Below are positions 18,195-28,719 of a stretch of DNA of 64,000 bases, one piece after another. Position numbers and translations under genes: made by a program. The stretch is taken from contig NZ_JAPUBN010000013.1 of assembly GCF_026966905.1 (NCBI RefSeq), positions 434,001 to 498,000 on the forward strand, in the 5' to 3' direction. Origin of the DNA: Marinomonas phaeophyticola (GTDB lineage Bacteria > Pseudomonadota > Gammaproteobacteria > Pseudomonadales > Marinomonadaceae). The notes below the pieces were generated by a model, which was given only the letters and a program-made list of their open reading frames with translations, had not been told where the DNA came from and ran no database searches. Within the stretch, counting starts at the first letter, position 1, and every line of letters begins with the position of its first letter.

Positions 18195-19151
18195 TTAATC
18201 GTAAATAGGATAGAAAGTGTTGAAGGCCTCTTCACAGAAATGCCCTGGATCGTTAAAGCGACGGTTGCTATTTAATGCGGAAATAGCATTCATTTCTTCT
18301 TCACTTAATTCAAAGTCAAACAACGATAGGTTTTCTATCATACGTTCTGGCTTACTTGTTTTTGGAATAATAGAAGTGCCACGCTGTACACCCCAACGTA
18401 AAACGACTTGAGCCGGAGTACGACCCACTCGTTCTGCTGCGGCTTTAACCGCTGCTTGCTCTAATACGGATTCTTGAGCACCCGCCATATCCAGTTCAAG
18501 ATAAGACAACGCACCAAGTGGAGAGAAAGCCGTTACTTCTAAGTTGTAATGTTTTGCTAAACGAATTAAGCGCTCTTGTGTCAGATAAGGGTGTGATTCA
18601 ATCTGCAATACAGAAGGTTTGATTTTTGAATAGTTCATCAAGTCATGCAGTAAACCAGAGGTATAGTTACAGATACCAATTTTTTTGGTTAGTCCTTTTT
18701 CTACAGTGGCTTCCATACCCGCCCATGTTTCACTTAATGGAACCGGCGCTAATTTTACTTCTGGATTTTCTGCTTCTGGGTCAAAGAACCACGCCGCAGG
18801 GTAGCGAGTTTCAAAAGGAACAAACTCTTGAGCAATAGGGAAGTGGATTAGAAATAGGTCAACGTAATCTAGCTGTAATTCGTTTAAGGAATATTCTAAT
18901 GCTGGAACCACATTTTCTTGGTTGTGATAAGTGTTCCATAATTTCGTGGTGACCCAAAGTTCTTCACGAGTACAAAGGCCGTCTTCAATTGCGCGCCTAA
19001 TGCCTTCCCCTGTCTCTTTTTCATTACCGTAGTCACTGGCGCTGTCAATATGACGGTAGCCAGTTTTAATGGCTTGATAAACGGTTTCAGCACAAACATC
19101 GTTTGGTACTTTCCAAAGTCCGAAACCAACGGCAGGAATATTAGATGGCAT
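18195..19151 (-). CDS. Aldo/keto reductase, xylose-reductase-like
   Basis: A 318-residue (beta/alpha)8 NAD(P)H reductase. The catalytic tetrad is visible as Asp36 and Tyr41 (GYRHIDSASDYGNE), Lys70 (VTTKLWN) and His103 (LFLIHFP). The coenzyme motif IPKTSKPERMIENL is near the C-terminus. The insert IAQEFVPFETRYPAAWFF recalls yeast-type xylose reductases, so an aldose or similar aldehyde is a reasonable substrate class. It is the first gene of a pair with the TauD oxygenase and is divergent from rarD. Confidence 0.87.
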   Translation of the reverse strand: MPSNIPAVGFGLWKVPNDVCAETVYQAIKTGYRHIDSASDYGNEKETGEGIRRAIEDGLCTREELWVTTKLWNTYHNQENVVPALEYSLNELQLDYVDLFLIHFPIAQEFVPFETRYPAAWFFDPEAENPEVKLAPVPLSETWAGMEATVEKGLTKKIGICNYTSGLLHDLMNYSKIKPSVLQIESHPYLTQERLIRLAKHYNLEVTAFSPLGALSYLELDMAGAQESVLEQAAVKAAAERVGRTPAQVVLRWGVQRGTSIIPKTSKPERMIENLSLFDFELSEEEMNAISALNSNRRFNDPGHFCEEAFNTFYPIYD

Positions 19152-19361
19152 TTTATGTTCCTTCTGGAAATGAATTTCACATGAATTGATTAGGTCTTAT
19201 ATAAGACTTATGTAGTGATATGGATAATGAATGCTTATAGAGGCGTTGTCAATGGATTCTATTACTGTTTTTGAATCTGACTCTATGAGAGAATCCATCC
19301 CCCCTACGGATTTGTGTAGGCCGTATTTTTTGCGACTGACTTTTACTTTAAGGTGATATGG

Positions 19362-20258
19362 ATGATCTCAAGCCCTCGTTCTGGTGTGTTTCTTGCTCTT
19401 TCTGCTTACTTATTGTGGGGACTCACTCCGGTCTATTTTAAATGGGTTGCGAATGAGAACCCGTTGGACATTGTTGCTAATAGAGTCTTATGGTCGGTCA
19501 TTTTATTAACCGTTATCATTACTTTGATGAGGAAATGGTCAAAGGTTAAGGACGTTTTTTCTAATAGAACGGTATTGCTAACATTATTGGGAACCACCTT
19601 TTTAATAGGAATAAATTGGTCGGTTTTTATTTATGCGGTTAGTGTTAATCGTATGTTAGACGCTAGTTTAGGCTATTATATTAACCCTTTGATGACCGTC
19701 GCTTTAGGGATTGTTTTTCTAAATGAGCGGCCTCGGTTGCTGCAATATATTGCAATGGCTTCTGCATTAATTGGCGTTTGTATACAAATTTTTGTGCTTG
19801 GTTATTTGCCATGGATTTCTATCGTACTGGCCTTATCTTTTAGTATCTACGGGTATTTGCATAAGAAAACACCAACGGACAGCTTTACGTCATTATTTTT
19901 AGAAACCTCAATGCTCTTGCCTTTCGCTCTTTTGTTAATGGGATATTTACTTCAAGGTAGTATGGCGGATGGTGCGGTGAGTGATGGCAGTGGACCGCTC
20001 AACAGGGAAGGATCTGTGTGGCTCTTGTTGATGTTATCAGGCCCAATTACAACCTTGCCGCTGTTGCTCTTCTCTGCCGCGGCAAAACGAGTGTCATTAA
20101 GTACATTAGGCTTTTTACAATATGTCTCTCCTAGTATGTTATTTGGATTGGCTATTTTTGTTTATGGTGAGCCTTTTCATTTTGAAACAGGACTGACTTT
20201 TGCTTTTATATGGATGGGATTAGTGCTTTTTTCTATTGATTCATTTAGAAAGAAATAA
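19362..20258 (+). CDS. rarD: RarD-type EamA/DMT-family permease
   Basis: A protein of about 298 residues with ten predicted membrane helices and the RarD signature (SGVFLALSAYLLWGLTPVYFK, then NRVLWSV, LIGINWSVFIYAV and GYYINPLM). DMT permeases of this kind export or import small metabolites, and RarD itself has been linked to chloramphenicol sensitivity. The ATG at 19362 is chosen because AGGTG lies six bases upstream. A GTG at 19353 overlaps that site. A GAGA-type hairpin follows the gene. Confidence 0.85.
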   Translation: MISSPRSGVFLALSAYLLWGLTPVYFKWVANENPLDIVANRVLWSVILLTVIITLMRKWSKVKDVFSNRTVLLTLLGTTFLIGINWSVFIYAVSVNRMLDASLGYYINPLMTVALGIVFLNERPRLLQYIAMASALIGVCIQIFVLGYLPWISIVLALSFSIYGYLHKKTPTDSFTSLFLETSMLLPFALLLMGYLLQGSMADGAVSDGSGPLNREGSVWLLLMLSGPITTLPLLLFSAAAKRVSLSTLGFLQYVSPSMLFGLAIFVYGEPFHFETGLTFAFIWMGLVLFSIDSFRKK

Positions 20259-20287
20259 CCTTGCTGAGTTATGCTTGGATAACCATG

Positions 20288-20323
20288 AGATAGAAAGTGG
20301 TGCAGATGCTTTCTATCTTCTTT
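20288..20323 (+). terminator. Terminator after rarD
   Basis: AGATAGAAAG (20288-20297) pairs with CTTTCTATCT (20309-20318) around an 11-base loop and is followed by a T-rich stretch. It lies between convergent genes and may act in both directions. Confidence 0.7.
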
Positions 20324-21231
20324 TAATGTGTTGCCATTACCTTGAGCGCAACGGCCGCGGCCGCGGTACGGTTTTCTACTCCTAATTTAGGGAATATTTG
20401 CTCCAGATGCTTATTCACGGTTCGAGGGCTCATTTCTAGAATAAGAGCTATATCTCTGTTGCTTTTACCGTTTGCAATCCAATTAAGTACCTCAGATTCT
20501 CTTTCTGTCAATTCAAGTTGCTCTTTTAGAAGGCTGGCGCCTGTTGGTTTAAGACCATCTTCTAACCTAAGTAAAAGGTCACCATTAGTTTGGCGGCTCA
20601 CCCAGGTTACTTTTAATGGGTACTCTATATTTAATAGACTTAATTGATGTCCCGCACCTGGTGAGTGTGCTAGCCACTGTTGAACCTGTGGGGAAAATTC
20701 AGTTTGTTGCCAAATTTTTGATGCTTTTGCTTTTGCAAACAGAGCGTATGTTTGTGGAGTTGCCCATTGGATGTGGCCGTTTTCTGAAACCGTAATGAGA
20801 TGTTGTCCTGTACTGTCGAGAGCCGATTGGGCGCTGTTCGTCAGTCTAGCATTGGTTAAATGTACTTTCATTCTTGCTAAAAGTTCATTCGGGGTAATAG
20901 GCTTAGTGAGATAATCTACCCCTCCAGATTCGAGTCCTTTCACAATACTGTCGGTGTCTGTTAAGCCTGTCATGAAGATGACTGGAATGGAGGCTAGATC
21001 GGAATCATTTTTGAGCGCTTGGCAGGTTTCAAAGCCATCCATATTGGGCATAATGGCGTCTAATAGAATGATATCTGGTCTAATTCTTTTGGCAATAGTA
21101 AGGGCTTGTTTGCCTTCTAAAGCGACGAGTACATCCATATTTACCTCTTCAAGAGTATCGTTTATTAAGCTGAGTGCATCAGCGGAATCATCAACAACTA
21201 ATACAATGTCACGCCGCGTAATAGGGTTCAT
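20323..21231 (-). CDS. LuxR-type response regulator paired with the NCS1-like hybrid kinase
   Basis: A 302-residue regulator. Residues 1-125 are a receiver domain (VLVVDDS, phosphoacceptor in IILLDAIMPNMDG near residue 55, VIFMTG and LTKPIT). Residues about 135-225 look like a degenerate PAS domain (HLITVSENGHIQWATPQT). Residues 235-300 are a LuxR/NarL helix-turn-helix (LTERESEVLNWIANGKSNRD). Its start overlaps the stop of the hybrid kinase by four bases, so the two are translationally coupled and are almost certainly partners. Target genes are not apparent. Confidence 0.88.
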   Translation of the reverse strand: MNPITRRDIVLVVDDSADALSLINDTLEEVNMDVLVALEGKQALTIAKRIRPDIILLDAIMPNMDGFETCQALKNDSDLASIPVIFMTGLTDTDSIVKGLESGGVDYLTKPITPNELLARMKVHLTNARLTNSAQSALDSTGQHLITVSENGHIQWATPQTYALFAKAKASKIWQQTEFSPQVQQWLAHSPGAGHQLSLLNIEYPLKVTWVSRQTNGDLLLRLEDGLKPTGASLLKEQLELTERESEVLNWIANGKSNRDIALILEMSPRTVNKHLEQIFPKLGVENRTAAAAVALKVMATH

Positions 21232-24200
21232 TTGGTTTTTGTTTCCTCTGTTTGGTCGGGCTGAATATGTTGCTCAATGAAGTTAACTAATGCCTCAAAC
21301 TGGAAGCTTTCATCAAACAAGTGAATTTGTTTTAGTGTTGATGAATGTAGCAATGCATTTGATTCAATCGTATTCAGTGCATTTTTTACCCCTCTCCTAT
21401 AACCCATCTCTGCATAGGCTTTTAATTCAAGAATGAGCGGGTCATCAGGAATGAAGTAATTGCAGTCTTCGCTTTCCCGATTAACAATATTCTCTCTAGG
21501 ACCGCTGTTACCTTTGGACAAACGTTGAGCCTTTGCTTGTAAAGGTGTGGGTTGTGCTAAATGAGAAAGATCATTAGTGTGGGATTTACCTTCCTGATAC
21601 ACCCAGTCTATTTCAAGATATTCTGATACTTTCTCTAATAATTTAGTATTACTGATCGGCTTTACTAGATAGTCATCATAACTTTTTTGATTCTGTTTTA
21701 AGGGATGATTTTCTTGAGCGTCTGCTGATAGCATAATAATGGGCTTTGCAATCTTCTGCTGACGCAATATATCGGCTAACTCAAGGCCTGACATGCCTGG
21801 CATGGAGATATCTAAAAGAAATAAGTCTGGCTGAGTATCTGCCGCAATGGATAAGCAAGCATCGGCGCTGTGAGCTTCTAGTACTGTAAAACCTAATGGG
21901 ACAAAGACGTCGGCCAATAAGCCTCTTAGAATAGGATCATCATCAACAATGCAAAGAGTGCGTTGATAGCCTTCATAAGCGACAATGCGCTTTTGCTTAT
22001 TAGTGGGTATGGTTTCAACGGCTACCCAAGGCAACATGAGATTCACCTTAAATTGACTGCCTGCGTTTGGTTGGCTATTTACATTTAGGTCTCCTCCCAT
22101 GATTTCCGTGAGTAATTTCACTATAGTGAGACCTAACCCCGTACCAGGTAGGTTTGCTGTGTTGGTGTCTCTGACCCGTTCAAATGGATCGAATATTCTA
22201 TCTAAAAGGTGTTGGTGTATACCTGGACCTGTGTCTTCAATACTGAATTCAGCCACTTGATTTCGATAGCTGACATTAAAGTGTACTTGGCCCTCTTTTG
22301 TGTATTTAACCGCATTAGACAGAAGGTTAATCAGAATTTGGCGTAACCGTTTTTCATCGATAATAACAAACTGAGGCAGAGGTGAGAGAACCTGATAATG
22401 GAATTGTATGCCTTTGCTCGTTGCTTGAATGGAAAACATATTAGCCAATTGTTCAATGAGCTCTGGTAAATTAACCTGATTTCGATAGAGCTCAAGCCGA
22501 CCGGCTTCTATTTTTGATATATCTAATAACCCTTCAATTAAATCCGTTAAATACTCTCCGCTACGCTGAATAGTGGCTAGTCCATGTTGATGTTGTTTTG
22601 GTGTTTCTGTTTTTTGAGAAAGTAATTGGGCATAGCCAATAATGGATTGCAGCGGTGTACGTAGTTCGTGGCTTATTCCTGTTAAATAACGACTTTTTGC
22701 CGCGTTAGCGCTTTCCGCTGTTTCTTTGGCTCTCTGCAGTTCTTTATCCGTTTTCTCATGGGCTTCAATTTCTTTCATGAGCTTGCGCGTTTGTCTATTG
22801 GATTCTTTCTGCGCGACTACTCGGCTCTCGTGAGCTAATAAAAACAGCCAAGATAAGACACCAGAAACAATTAACAAGGTGAAAAACAGGGTCCACATGG
22901 TTTCTTGTAGTAGTATTTCTTCAGAGGGAGAAGCCGGTTTCATATGATGATAAATCAAAGACATTAGTGCGGCGTTAATCAAGTTCACAGTGGATAATAA
23001 ACTTAAAAAGCGTCCCAGCCGGGAATTGATTAATTTGACCACTTTATGGGGAAGAAACAGGTGCATAAAGTGAATAGCTTGCTCAGATACTCTGGCTTGG
23101 GGCTTACAATGATCAAGACAGCGAACATCTAAAGAGCAGCAAAGTGAGCAAATAGGTTGCATGTACGCGGAGCAAAAACTCATATCCTCTTGCTCAAATT
23201 GATTTTCACAGACTCCGCAAGTGACAATTTTGTATTGACTGCCTTTGCTTTCAATTTCTATAAAAGGAAGCAGCTCAGGGGACTGGCGAGCAAGGTAATA
23301 TTTACCTTTTGTTAACCATGCGATCAAAGGGACACAAATAAAGCAGGCGATAAGACTGACGAAATGGCAAAGGCTTTTAGCCACTTCTCCAAAGACGCCC
23401 AGATAGCAAATCAAACCTAAGCTGGTAGCGATTAGCATAGAGCCAGTACCAACCGGATTGATATCGTATAAATGAGCGCGTTTAAACTCAACGTAAGATG
23501 GGCTTAGCTTTAATGGTTTGTTAATTAATAAGTCGGCTGATAACGAGGCTAACCAACTGATAGCTCCAATAGCAAAGACCCCAAGAACCGCTTCTAGGGC
23601 TTGATATATCCCTAACTCCATCAGCAGCAAGGCTATGGTGACATTAAAAATGAGCCAAACAACTCGTCCTGGGTGGCTATGGGTTAAGCGTGAAAAGAAG
23701 TTTGACCAAGCGATGGAACCCGCATAAGCATTGGTGACATTAATCTTCATTTGAGAAATGAAAACCATGGTCGCCGCCATAATTAATGAAAGTTGAGGTG
23801 AATTAGTGAGGAATTGAAAGACCCTTTGATACATATGTGTTGGATCAGACGCCTGTGCCATAGTCATACCTTGTTGTATGGCTAGATAGGCTAAGAATGA
23901 CCCTAATAGCATTTTTATAGCGCCCACTATGACCCAACCTGGACCCGCTAGAATAAGCCAAAACCACCATCTTCTTTTGTTCTCTTGGGTTTTTACAGGC
24001 ATAAATCGTAGGTAGTCGACCTGTTCTCCTATTTGAGCAACTAATGCAAATAAGACCGATGCGGCCGCACCAAAAAGGAGTACATCAAAATGCTGGCTGT
24101 TCTCTAGGCCTGTAATGGAGTAGTTACTCCAATCTTCTATCTTGTCGTATTCAAAATACAAAACCACAAACAAAGCTGAGCATTGTAAAATCAACCATAA

Positions 24201-24739
24201 GCTCTGGGTACCAATTTGAAACCGACTAATGGCTTTAATGCCATGGGTTACAATCGGTATCACAAATATGGCGCATAACAGATAGCCTAGGGCTAAGGGA
24301 ATTCCGAATAGGACGTGCAAGGCTGATGCAAGAATAGCGGCTTCAATGGCAAAAAAATGAAAGTAAAGGTCGCATAGATTAATGAGGTAATGGTCGACCC
24401 TAAATAGCCAAACCCTGCTCCACGAGTTAATAAATCAATGTCTAACCCATGTTTGGCGGAATAGTAAGCAATGGGGAAGCCTGTGATAAAGAAAACCAGT
24501 AATACCGTAAGAATCGCGGCGGTGGCATTGATGAAACCGTAGCTAAGAGTAACCGCAGCGGCGAGACCTTCTAATGCCAAGAAGGCGGTTGCACCAAGAG
24601 CGGTTTTGGCTACTCTGTCTATGCTCATTTTTCGACCGCTTTGAGCTGTATAGCGTAATGAATAATCCTCTAGTGTTTGGTCGGCTACCCATCGATTGTA
24701 ATAGCGCCTAACTTTGAAAATTTTTTGTGAAGCAGCCAT
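21228..24739 (-). CDS. Hybrid sensor kinase: NCS1-like transporter domain, Cys-rich module, HisKA, ATPase, receiver (frameshifted)
   Basis: The repaired protein is 1170 residues. Residues about 20-500 are a multi-helix domain resembling NCS1 purine/cytosine permeases (EDYSLRYTAQSGRK, then TALGATAFLALEG, and MKINVTNAYAGS). Residues 508-545 hold eight cysteines (508, 511, 523, 531, 534, 535, 541, 545). Two more membrane helices follow near 580-640, then HisKA with His691 (GISHELRTPLQ), an ATPase domain (NLLSNAVKYT, GTGLGLTIVK) and a receiver with Asp977 (LLDISMPGMSG). The break is in the A7 run at 24351-24357; one more A joins the frames. ATG 24739 has GGAA upstream and is preferred to 24763. 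The signal is probably a transported or bound nucleobase-like solute, which is inference. Confidence 0.83.
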
Positions 24740-24988
24740 GTGTTTCCATTTTATTTTGATCATTTAAAAAGGCTAGCAAGAAACAAATTGGGGCATTTTG
24801 TATTGGTGCGCACCATTAAAAAGCAAAAAAATAAAGTGATTTTAAGGTGAATGGCTTTTTTTACTTTTTTAGAGTCTCGCCTGTACTCGAGCATATAATG
24901 TGCCATCTCCAGAGGAAGAAAGTGAACGCCGGTTTTTGTGATGTGAAAAAAGAGGGGGAGGGTAGATATAAAAGAGACAACATGAGTG

Positions 24989-25036
24989 TTTAGCTAAATG
25001 GCAGCGGTCTTCCAAAAGCTAAGCCATTTAGCTAAA
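24989..25036. repeat. Perfect 14-pair inverted repeat in the 24740-25047 gap
   Basis: Bases 24989-25002 and 25023-25036 are perfect complements around a 20-base loop. The repeat lies just downstream of the minus-strand Gate-domain gene and is its probable terminator, although no U-run follows. The remaining gap, to the start of the hybrid kinase at 24739, shows no gene and must hold that operon's promoter. Confidence 0.65.
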
Positions 25037-25047
25037 AGCGTGAGGGG

Positions 25048-26025
25048 CTATTTTAACGAGGGTTGCTGAGTGACAGAGACAACAACATGATGGTGTTTAT
25101 TGTCAGGTAACCGTTTAAATAGTTGAGAAATGACTATCATCAGAGCAAAAGAAAAAATCACTCTAAACACTAAAATACTGGTTAAATCGGCGCCAATTAA
25201 AAACATGAGAATAGTGTCTTCTATCAAACTATGACACAAGCAAAGTAATGATAGGCTAAGGAAAATATCTTTCTTTTTAATGACGCCTTTCTTGGCTTCA
25301 TTAATGAGTAGACCCCCTCCAAATGCCAACCCTAATGTCATACCGACTAACGTAAAGCTGGTGGCGTCTTTATGAATTCCTGTTATTTTTAAGAATGGGC
25401 TGAGTAGGGATTTTAGTAAAGCTTCGACTCCGATAAGCTTAAGTATTTTGAGTCCGGTTACCAAGCCCGCAATCATTACGAAAATATAGAATAATGATTC
25501 TAACTGTTGCATTATCCAGCCAACTAAACTGTCATCTGTTTCAGAGGGAGTCCAGATTAACTGGTTAGAACTTTGTAACATGCCCGTTTTTGTATAGAGA
25601 AGGTGTAATATCCAGCCAATTAAAAAGCCAGCCCCGATTCTTAGGGTTACGGCGTAAAGGACTTTTACACCGGCCTTGCGAGCAATGGCGCATTCTGTCG
25701 GCATGTTGTGTGCCATTAACATCATAGAGGCTAATACGGTGGTCTGAGCCACAGTAATTGGTTCATTTTCAAAGAACTGGAAGAATAGCACCATGCCAGT
25801 GTAATTAGAGGTCAGCATGGTCGCCGCCCAAATGATAGACGCTTCTTTTGGTAATCCGACAAAAGACATGAAGGGTTCTAACGCCCAAGCGACATAAGGT
25901 ACGATACCCAGTTCCACCAAGATTTTTACAATGATGATGGCGGGAATCATTATTTTAAAGAGAGTGATCGTTATGGTGAAAATTTCACGAATTAACTGGG
26001 TAACTTCATTTTTTAAGGAATGCAT
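25048..26025 (-). CDS. Nucleoside-recognition (Gate) domain membrane protein
   Basis: A 325-residue membrane protein with about eight hydrophobic segments and two Gate-like halves. The first contains MIPAIIIVKILVELGIV and PKEASIIWAATMLTSNY, the second GLVTGLKILKLIGVEALLK and FTLVGMTLGLAFGGGLLINE. The family is related to spore maturation proteins A/B and nucleoside transporters, and its function is not established. The ATG at 26025 follows AGGACAAAGG and is better placed than the in-frame ATG at 26097. It lies about 110 bases after modC on the same strand. Confidence 0.8.
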   Translation of the reverse strand: MHSLKNEVTQLIREIFTITITLFKIMIPAIIIVKILVELGIVPYVAWALEPFMSFVGLPKEASIIWAATMLTSNYTGMVLFFQFFENEPITVAQTTVLASMMLMAHNMPTECAIARKAGVKVLYAVTLRIGAGFLIGWILHLLYTKTGMLQSSNQLIWTPSETDDSLVGWIMQQLESLFYIFVMIAGLVTGLKILKLIGVEALLKSLLSPFLKITGIHKDATSFTLVGMTLGLAFGGGLLINEAKKGVIKKKDIFLSLSLLCLCHSLIEDTILMFLIGADLTSILVFRVIFSFALMIVISQLFKRLPDNKHHHVVVSVTQQPSLK

Positions 26026-26136
26026 CCTTTGTCCTATAAATATAATTAATGATGGCGCTAGTGTAAAACACCCTATGTTTTTAATGAATATCCACATTGA
26101 ATTTTCAAGGGCGCCATTTTGGTGCTTCTAAACTGT

Positions 26137-27246
26137 TTAAGCAATAACCGCGATAGCTTTAATCTGCGCCCAAACCATTTGTCCCGCTTGTAGAGCCAAA
26201 TTTTCGCAGGAGCGTTGTGTTATTTTTGCAAGTATTTGTGTGTTTTCCACTTTTAAGGTAATGAGAATCATATGGTCAGCATCTTCCTGTATAGAAAGTA
26301 TCTCTGCTGGAAGTATATTAGTAATGCTGGTGTCTATGGATTTAGATAAGGTAATGCTCACGTCTTTTGCAAAAATTTGCACTCTAAGAACCTCACCGAT
26401 AAGAGCGTTAGTATGCTTTACCCAGAGCGGTGTGTTTACGTTATTCATGGAAAAAGAAACCGCTTGCAGTGCGTCTGAAGGTGATTTCTGCTGGACATAA
26501 GTTTGTAAAATAACGCCTACATCCTGTTGTAAGCAGGAAGGTAAATGGGGTTGGGTTAGAACTTGATTGATTTCCCCATGAGTGTGAACGCTCCCTTTAT
26601 TGATGATAACTAAATAATCGGCTAATCGAGAGAGCTCTGATGCGGAGTGGCTCACATAGATAATAGGAATCGAAAGTTCTTCTTTTAATTTTTCTAAATA
26701 GGATAAGATTTCCTGTTTACGATCATAATCAAGAGCAGATAAAGGCTCGTCCATCAACAATAAGCTGGGGTTAATCATTAGTGCTCTAGCGATGGCTACC
26801 CTTTGTCGCTCCCCGCCAGATAATTGACTTGGCCATTTATGAAGTAATGCATCCATATTTAATAGTCGGTGAATCGTGTCTGTATTGAGTGTCTGAGCTT
26901 GATTGTTGGATGGCCAGGCTCGTTTTTTTGCAAATTCCAGATTGCCTTTAATGGTTAAATGGGGAAATAGACTGGCTTCTTGGAAAACGTAGCCAATAGG
27001 ACGTTTATAAACAGGAAGAGTGGATTCTTGTTCTTGCCAAAAGTGATGATTAAAGTAAATCGTGCCATTTTTTATGGGCTGTAAACCACTAATGACCCTA
27101 AGTAGAGTGGTTTTACCAGAACCAGACTCTCCGAAAACACCAATCACTCCCTTAGTTGGCAAACTTAGATCTATTGAAAAGCGGTGTTCTGCCAGTGTTA
27201 AATCGAACTGAATAATAAACGCAGGCTTTATAGTACTAGTGGTCAC
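26137..27246 (-). CDS. modC: Molybdate ABC transporter ATP-binding protein
   Basis: A 369-residue ABC ATPase that drives molybdate import. Walker A is GESGSGKTT near residue 37, the Q-loop is in YVFQEASLFPHL, the signature is LSGGERQRVAIARAL, Walker B is LLLMDEPLSALD, and the switch histidine is in VSHSASE. A C-terminal Mop/TOBE domain (about 290-365, with a LKVENTQILAKITQRS strand) binds oxyanion and is typical of ModC. It starts four bases after the end of modB and is the last gene of the Rieske-modA-modB-modC operon. Confidence 0.93.
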   Translation of the reverse strand: MTTSTIKPAFIIQFDLTLAEHRFSIDLSLPTKGVIGVFGESGSGKTTLLRVISGLQPIKNGTIYFNHHFWQEQESTLPVYKRPIGYVFQEASLFPHLTIKGNLEFAKKRAWPSNNQAQTLNTDTIHRLLNMDALLHKWPSQLSGGERQRVAIARALMINPSLLLMDEPLSALDYDRKQEILSYLEKLKEELSIPIIYVSHSASELSRLADYLVIINKGSVHTHGEINQVLTQPHLPSCLQQDVGVILQTYVQQKSPSDALQAVSFSMNNVNTPLWVKHTNALIGEVLRVQIFAKDVSITLSKSIDTSITNILPAEILSIQEDADHMILITLKVENTQILAKITQRSCENLALQAGQMVWAQIKAIAVIA

Positions 27247-27250
27247 TTAT

Positions 27251-27936
27251 TTAGGCTCCATATTTAAACGCCATACTTTTAGGGCGACTGTATAGAATAA
27301 GCAAAACGACAAAAGAGAAGAGCATCATGATAGCCGATAACGAGTGCGCTTGAGTGTAATCGAGCGCTTCGACATGATCGTATATTTGCAAAGAAATAAC
27401 GCGTGTTTCTTGCGGAATGTTACCGCCTATCATGAGTACAATACCGAACTCGCCAACAGTATGGGCAAATCCTAATACGGCTGCGGTGAGTATGCCGGGT
27501 TTGGCTAAAGGGAGGGCAACATAAAAAAACTCTCCCATGGTGATGCTCTAAGAGTCGCCGCCACTTCCAAAGGCCTATGGCCAATGGACTCGAAGGCATT
27601 TTGAATGGGTTGAACAACAAAAGGCAGAGAATAAATCAAGGATGCCACCACTAAGCCTTCGAATGTAAAGGGGAGTAAGTTCAGTCCTAATGCTTGCATC
27701 CCTTGTCCAATAGCGCCATTTGGACCCAAAAGTAACAACAGATAAAAGCCAATTACTGTAGGGGGTAAAATCAGAGGTAAGGCGACTAAGGCACTGATCG
27801 GGCCTTTGAATATCGATGTGGTTCTAGCTAGCCACCAAGCTAGAGGGATACTTATCAATAGCAAAAGTAACGTTACTATGCTGGCCAAGCGTAGAGTTAG
27901 TAAAATAGTAGACCAATCCGTTGCTGTTAGAATCAT
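27251..27936 (-). CDS. modB: Molybdate ABC transporter permease, broken by a frameshift
   Basis: A 228-residue inner-membrane permease when repaired, matching the usual ModB length. Conserved parts are LALPLILPPTVIGFYLL-like sequence (here VALPLILPPTVIGFY), the SLPFVVQPIQNAFE loop, and the EAA-type coupling loop EVAATLRASPWESFFYVALPLA, which spans the break. The run of seven A at 27523-27529 must be eight to connect the N-terminal frame (start 27936) to the C-terminal frame, which continues through VGEFGIVLMIGGNIP. It lies 12 bases after modA and 4 before modC. Confidence 0.88.
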
Positions 27937-27948
27937 ATGTAAATGCCA

Positions 27949-28719
27949 TTAGGAAGATGAGTGTAGACTAGCCGTATAACCATAGCTTTCGATGAGTTTT
28001 TGTATCTTTGGGGATGATAAAAAATCTAAAAAATCGCTTATTGCAGGGTTACCTTCCCCCTTTTTTAGAACCACTAAATCTTGTTTGATAGGGTCATAAA
28101 GGTGGTGTGGGACGATCCAAAATGAGCCCTCTTTAATTTCATGATCAATTTGAATTTGAGATAATGCAACAAACCCGATTTCCGCATTGCCGCTACGAAC
28201 AAATTGGTATGTTTGACCAATGTTTTCGCCTTGAACCCAAAGAGGGTAGGTGCTTTTCGTTAACTTTAGCTTGGCTAATACCTGAGTCGCGGCTAGCCCA
28301 TAAGGTGCAAGTTTGGGATTGGCTAGGGCGATCCTATGGAAGTGTCTGCTATAAAGGACAGCGCCTTGATTATCAATCAAAGTATTATCATTAGACCATA
28401 ATGCGAGCTTACCTTCGGCATAAGTGGATTGACTATTTAACATGGCATTTCCCTCTTTAATTAAACGCTGGGGAATGGCTTGGTCGGCAGAGAGAAGTAA
28501 ATCAAATGGAGCGCCATTTTTTATTTGAGCGTACAGTTTACCTGATGACGCAAATGAGACCTGAAGCCTGTGAGGCGTGTCTTCTTCAAAAGCGGTCACA
28601 ATGGCCTTCATGGTAGGGGTAAAGTTGGTAGCGACAGCAATGAGTGCCGTTTCAGCAAAGGCTTGGAGGGGCAACAGAAACAATAACAAGGTTGCATACT
28701 TTTTAGGGTGAATCTTCAT
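27949..28719 (-). CDS. modA: Molybdate-binding periplasmic protein
   Basis: A 256-residue protein with a signal peptide (to about residue 22, AFA-ET) and the ModA fold. Oxyanion-binding segments are AVATNFTPTMKAI and VSFASSGKLYAQI, then GAPFDLLLSADQAIPQRL. It captures molybdate (or tungstate) for ModBC. Its start overlaps the last 17 bases of the Rieske gene, so the two are translationally coupled. Confidence 0.92.
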   Translation of the reverse strand: MKIHPKKYATLLLFLLPLQAFAETALIAVATNFTPTMKAIVTAFEEDTPHRLQVSFASSGKLYAQIKNGAPFDLLLSADQAIPQRLIKEGNAMLNSQSTYAEGKLALWSNDNTLIDNQGAVLYSRHFHRIALANPKLAPYGLAATQVLAKLKLTKSTYPLWVQGENIGQTYQFVRSGNAEIGFVALSQIQIDHEIKEGSFWIVPHHLYDPIKQDLVVLKKGEGNPAISDFLDFLSSPKIQKLIESYGYTASLHSSS

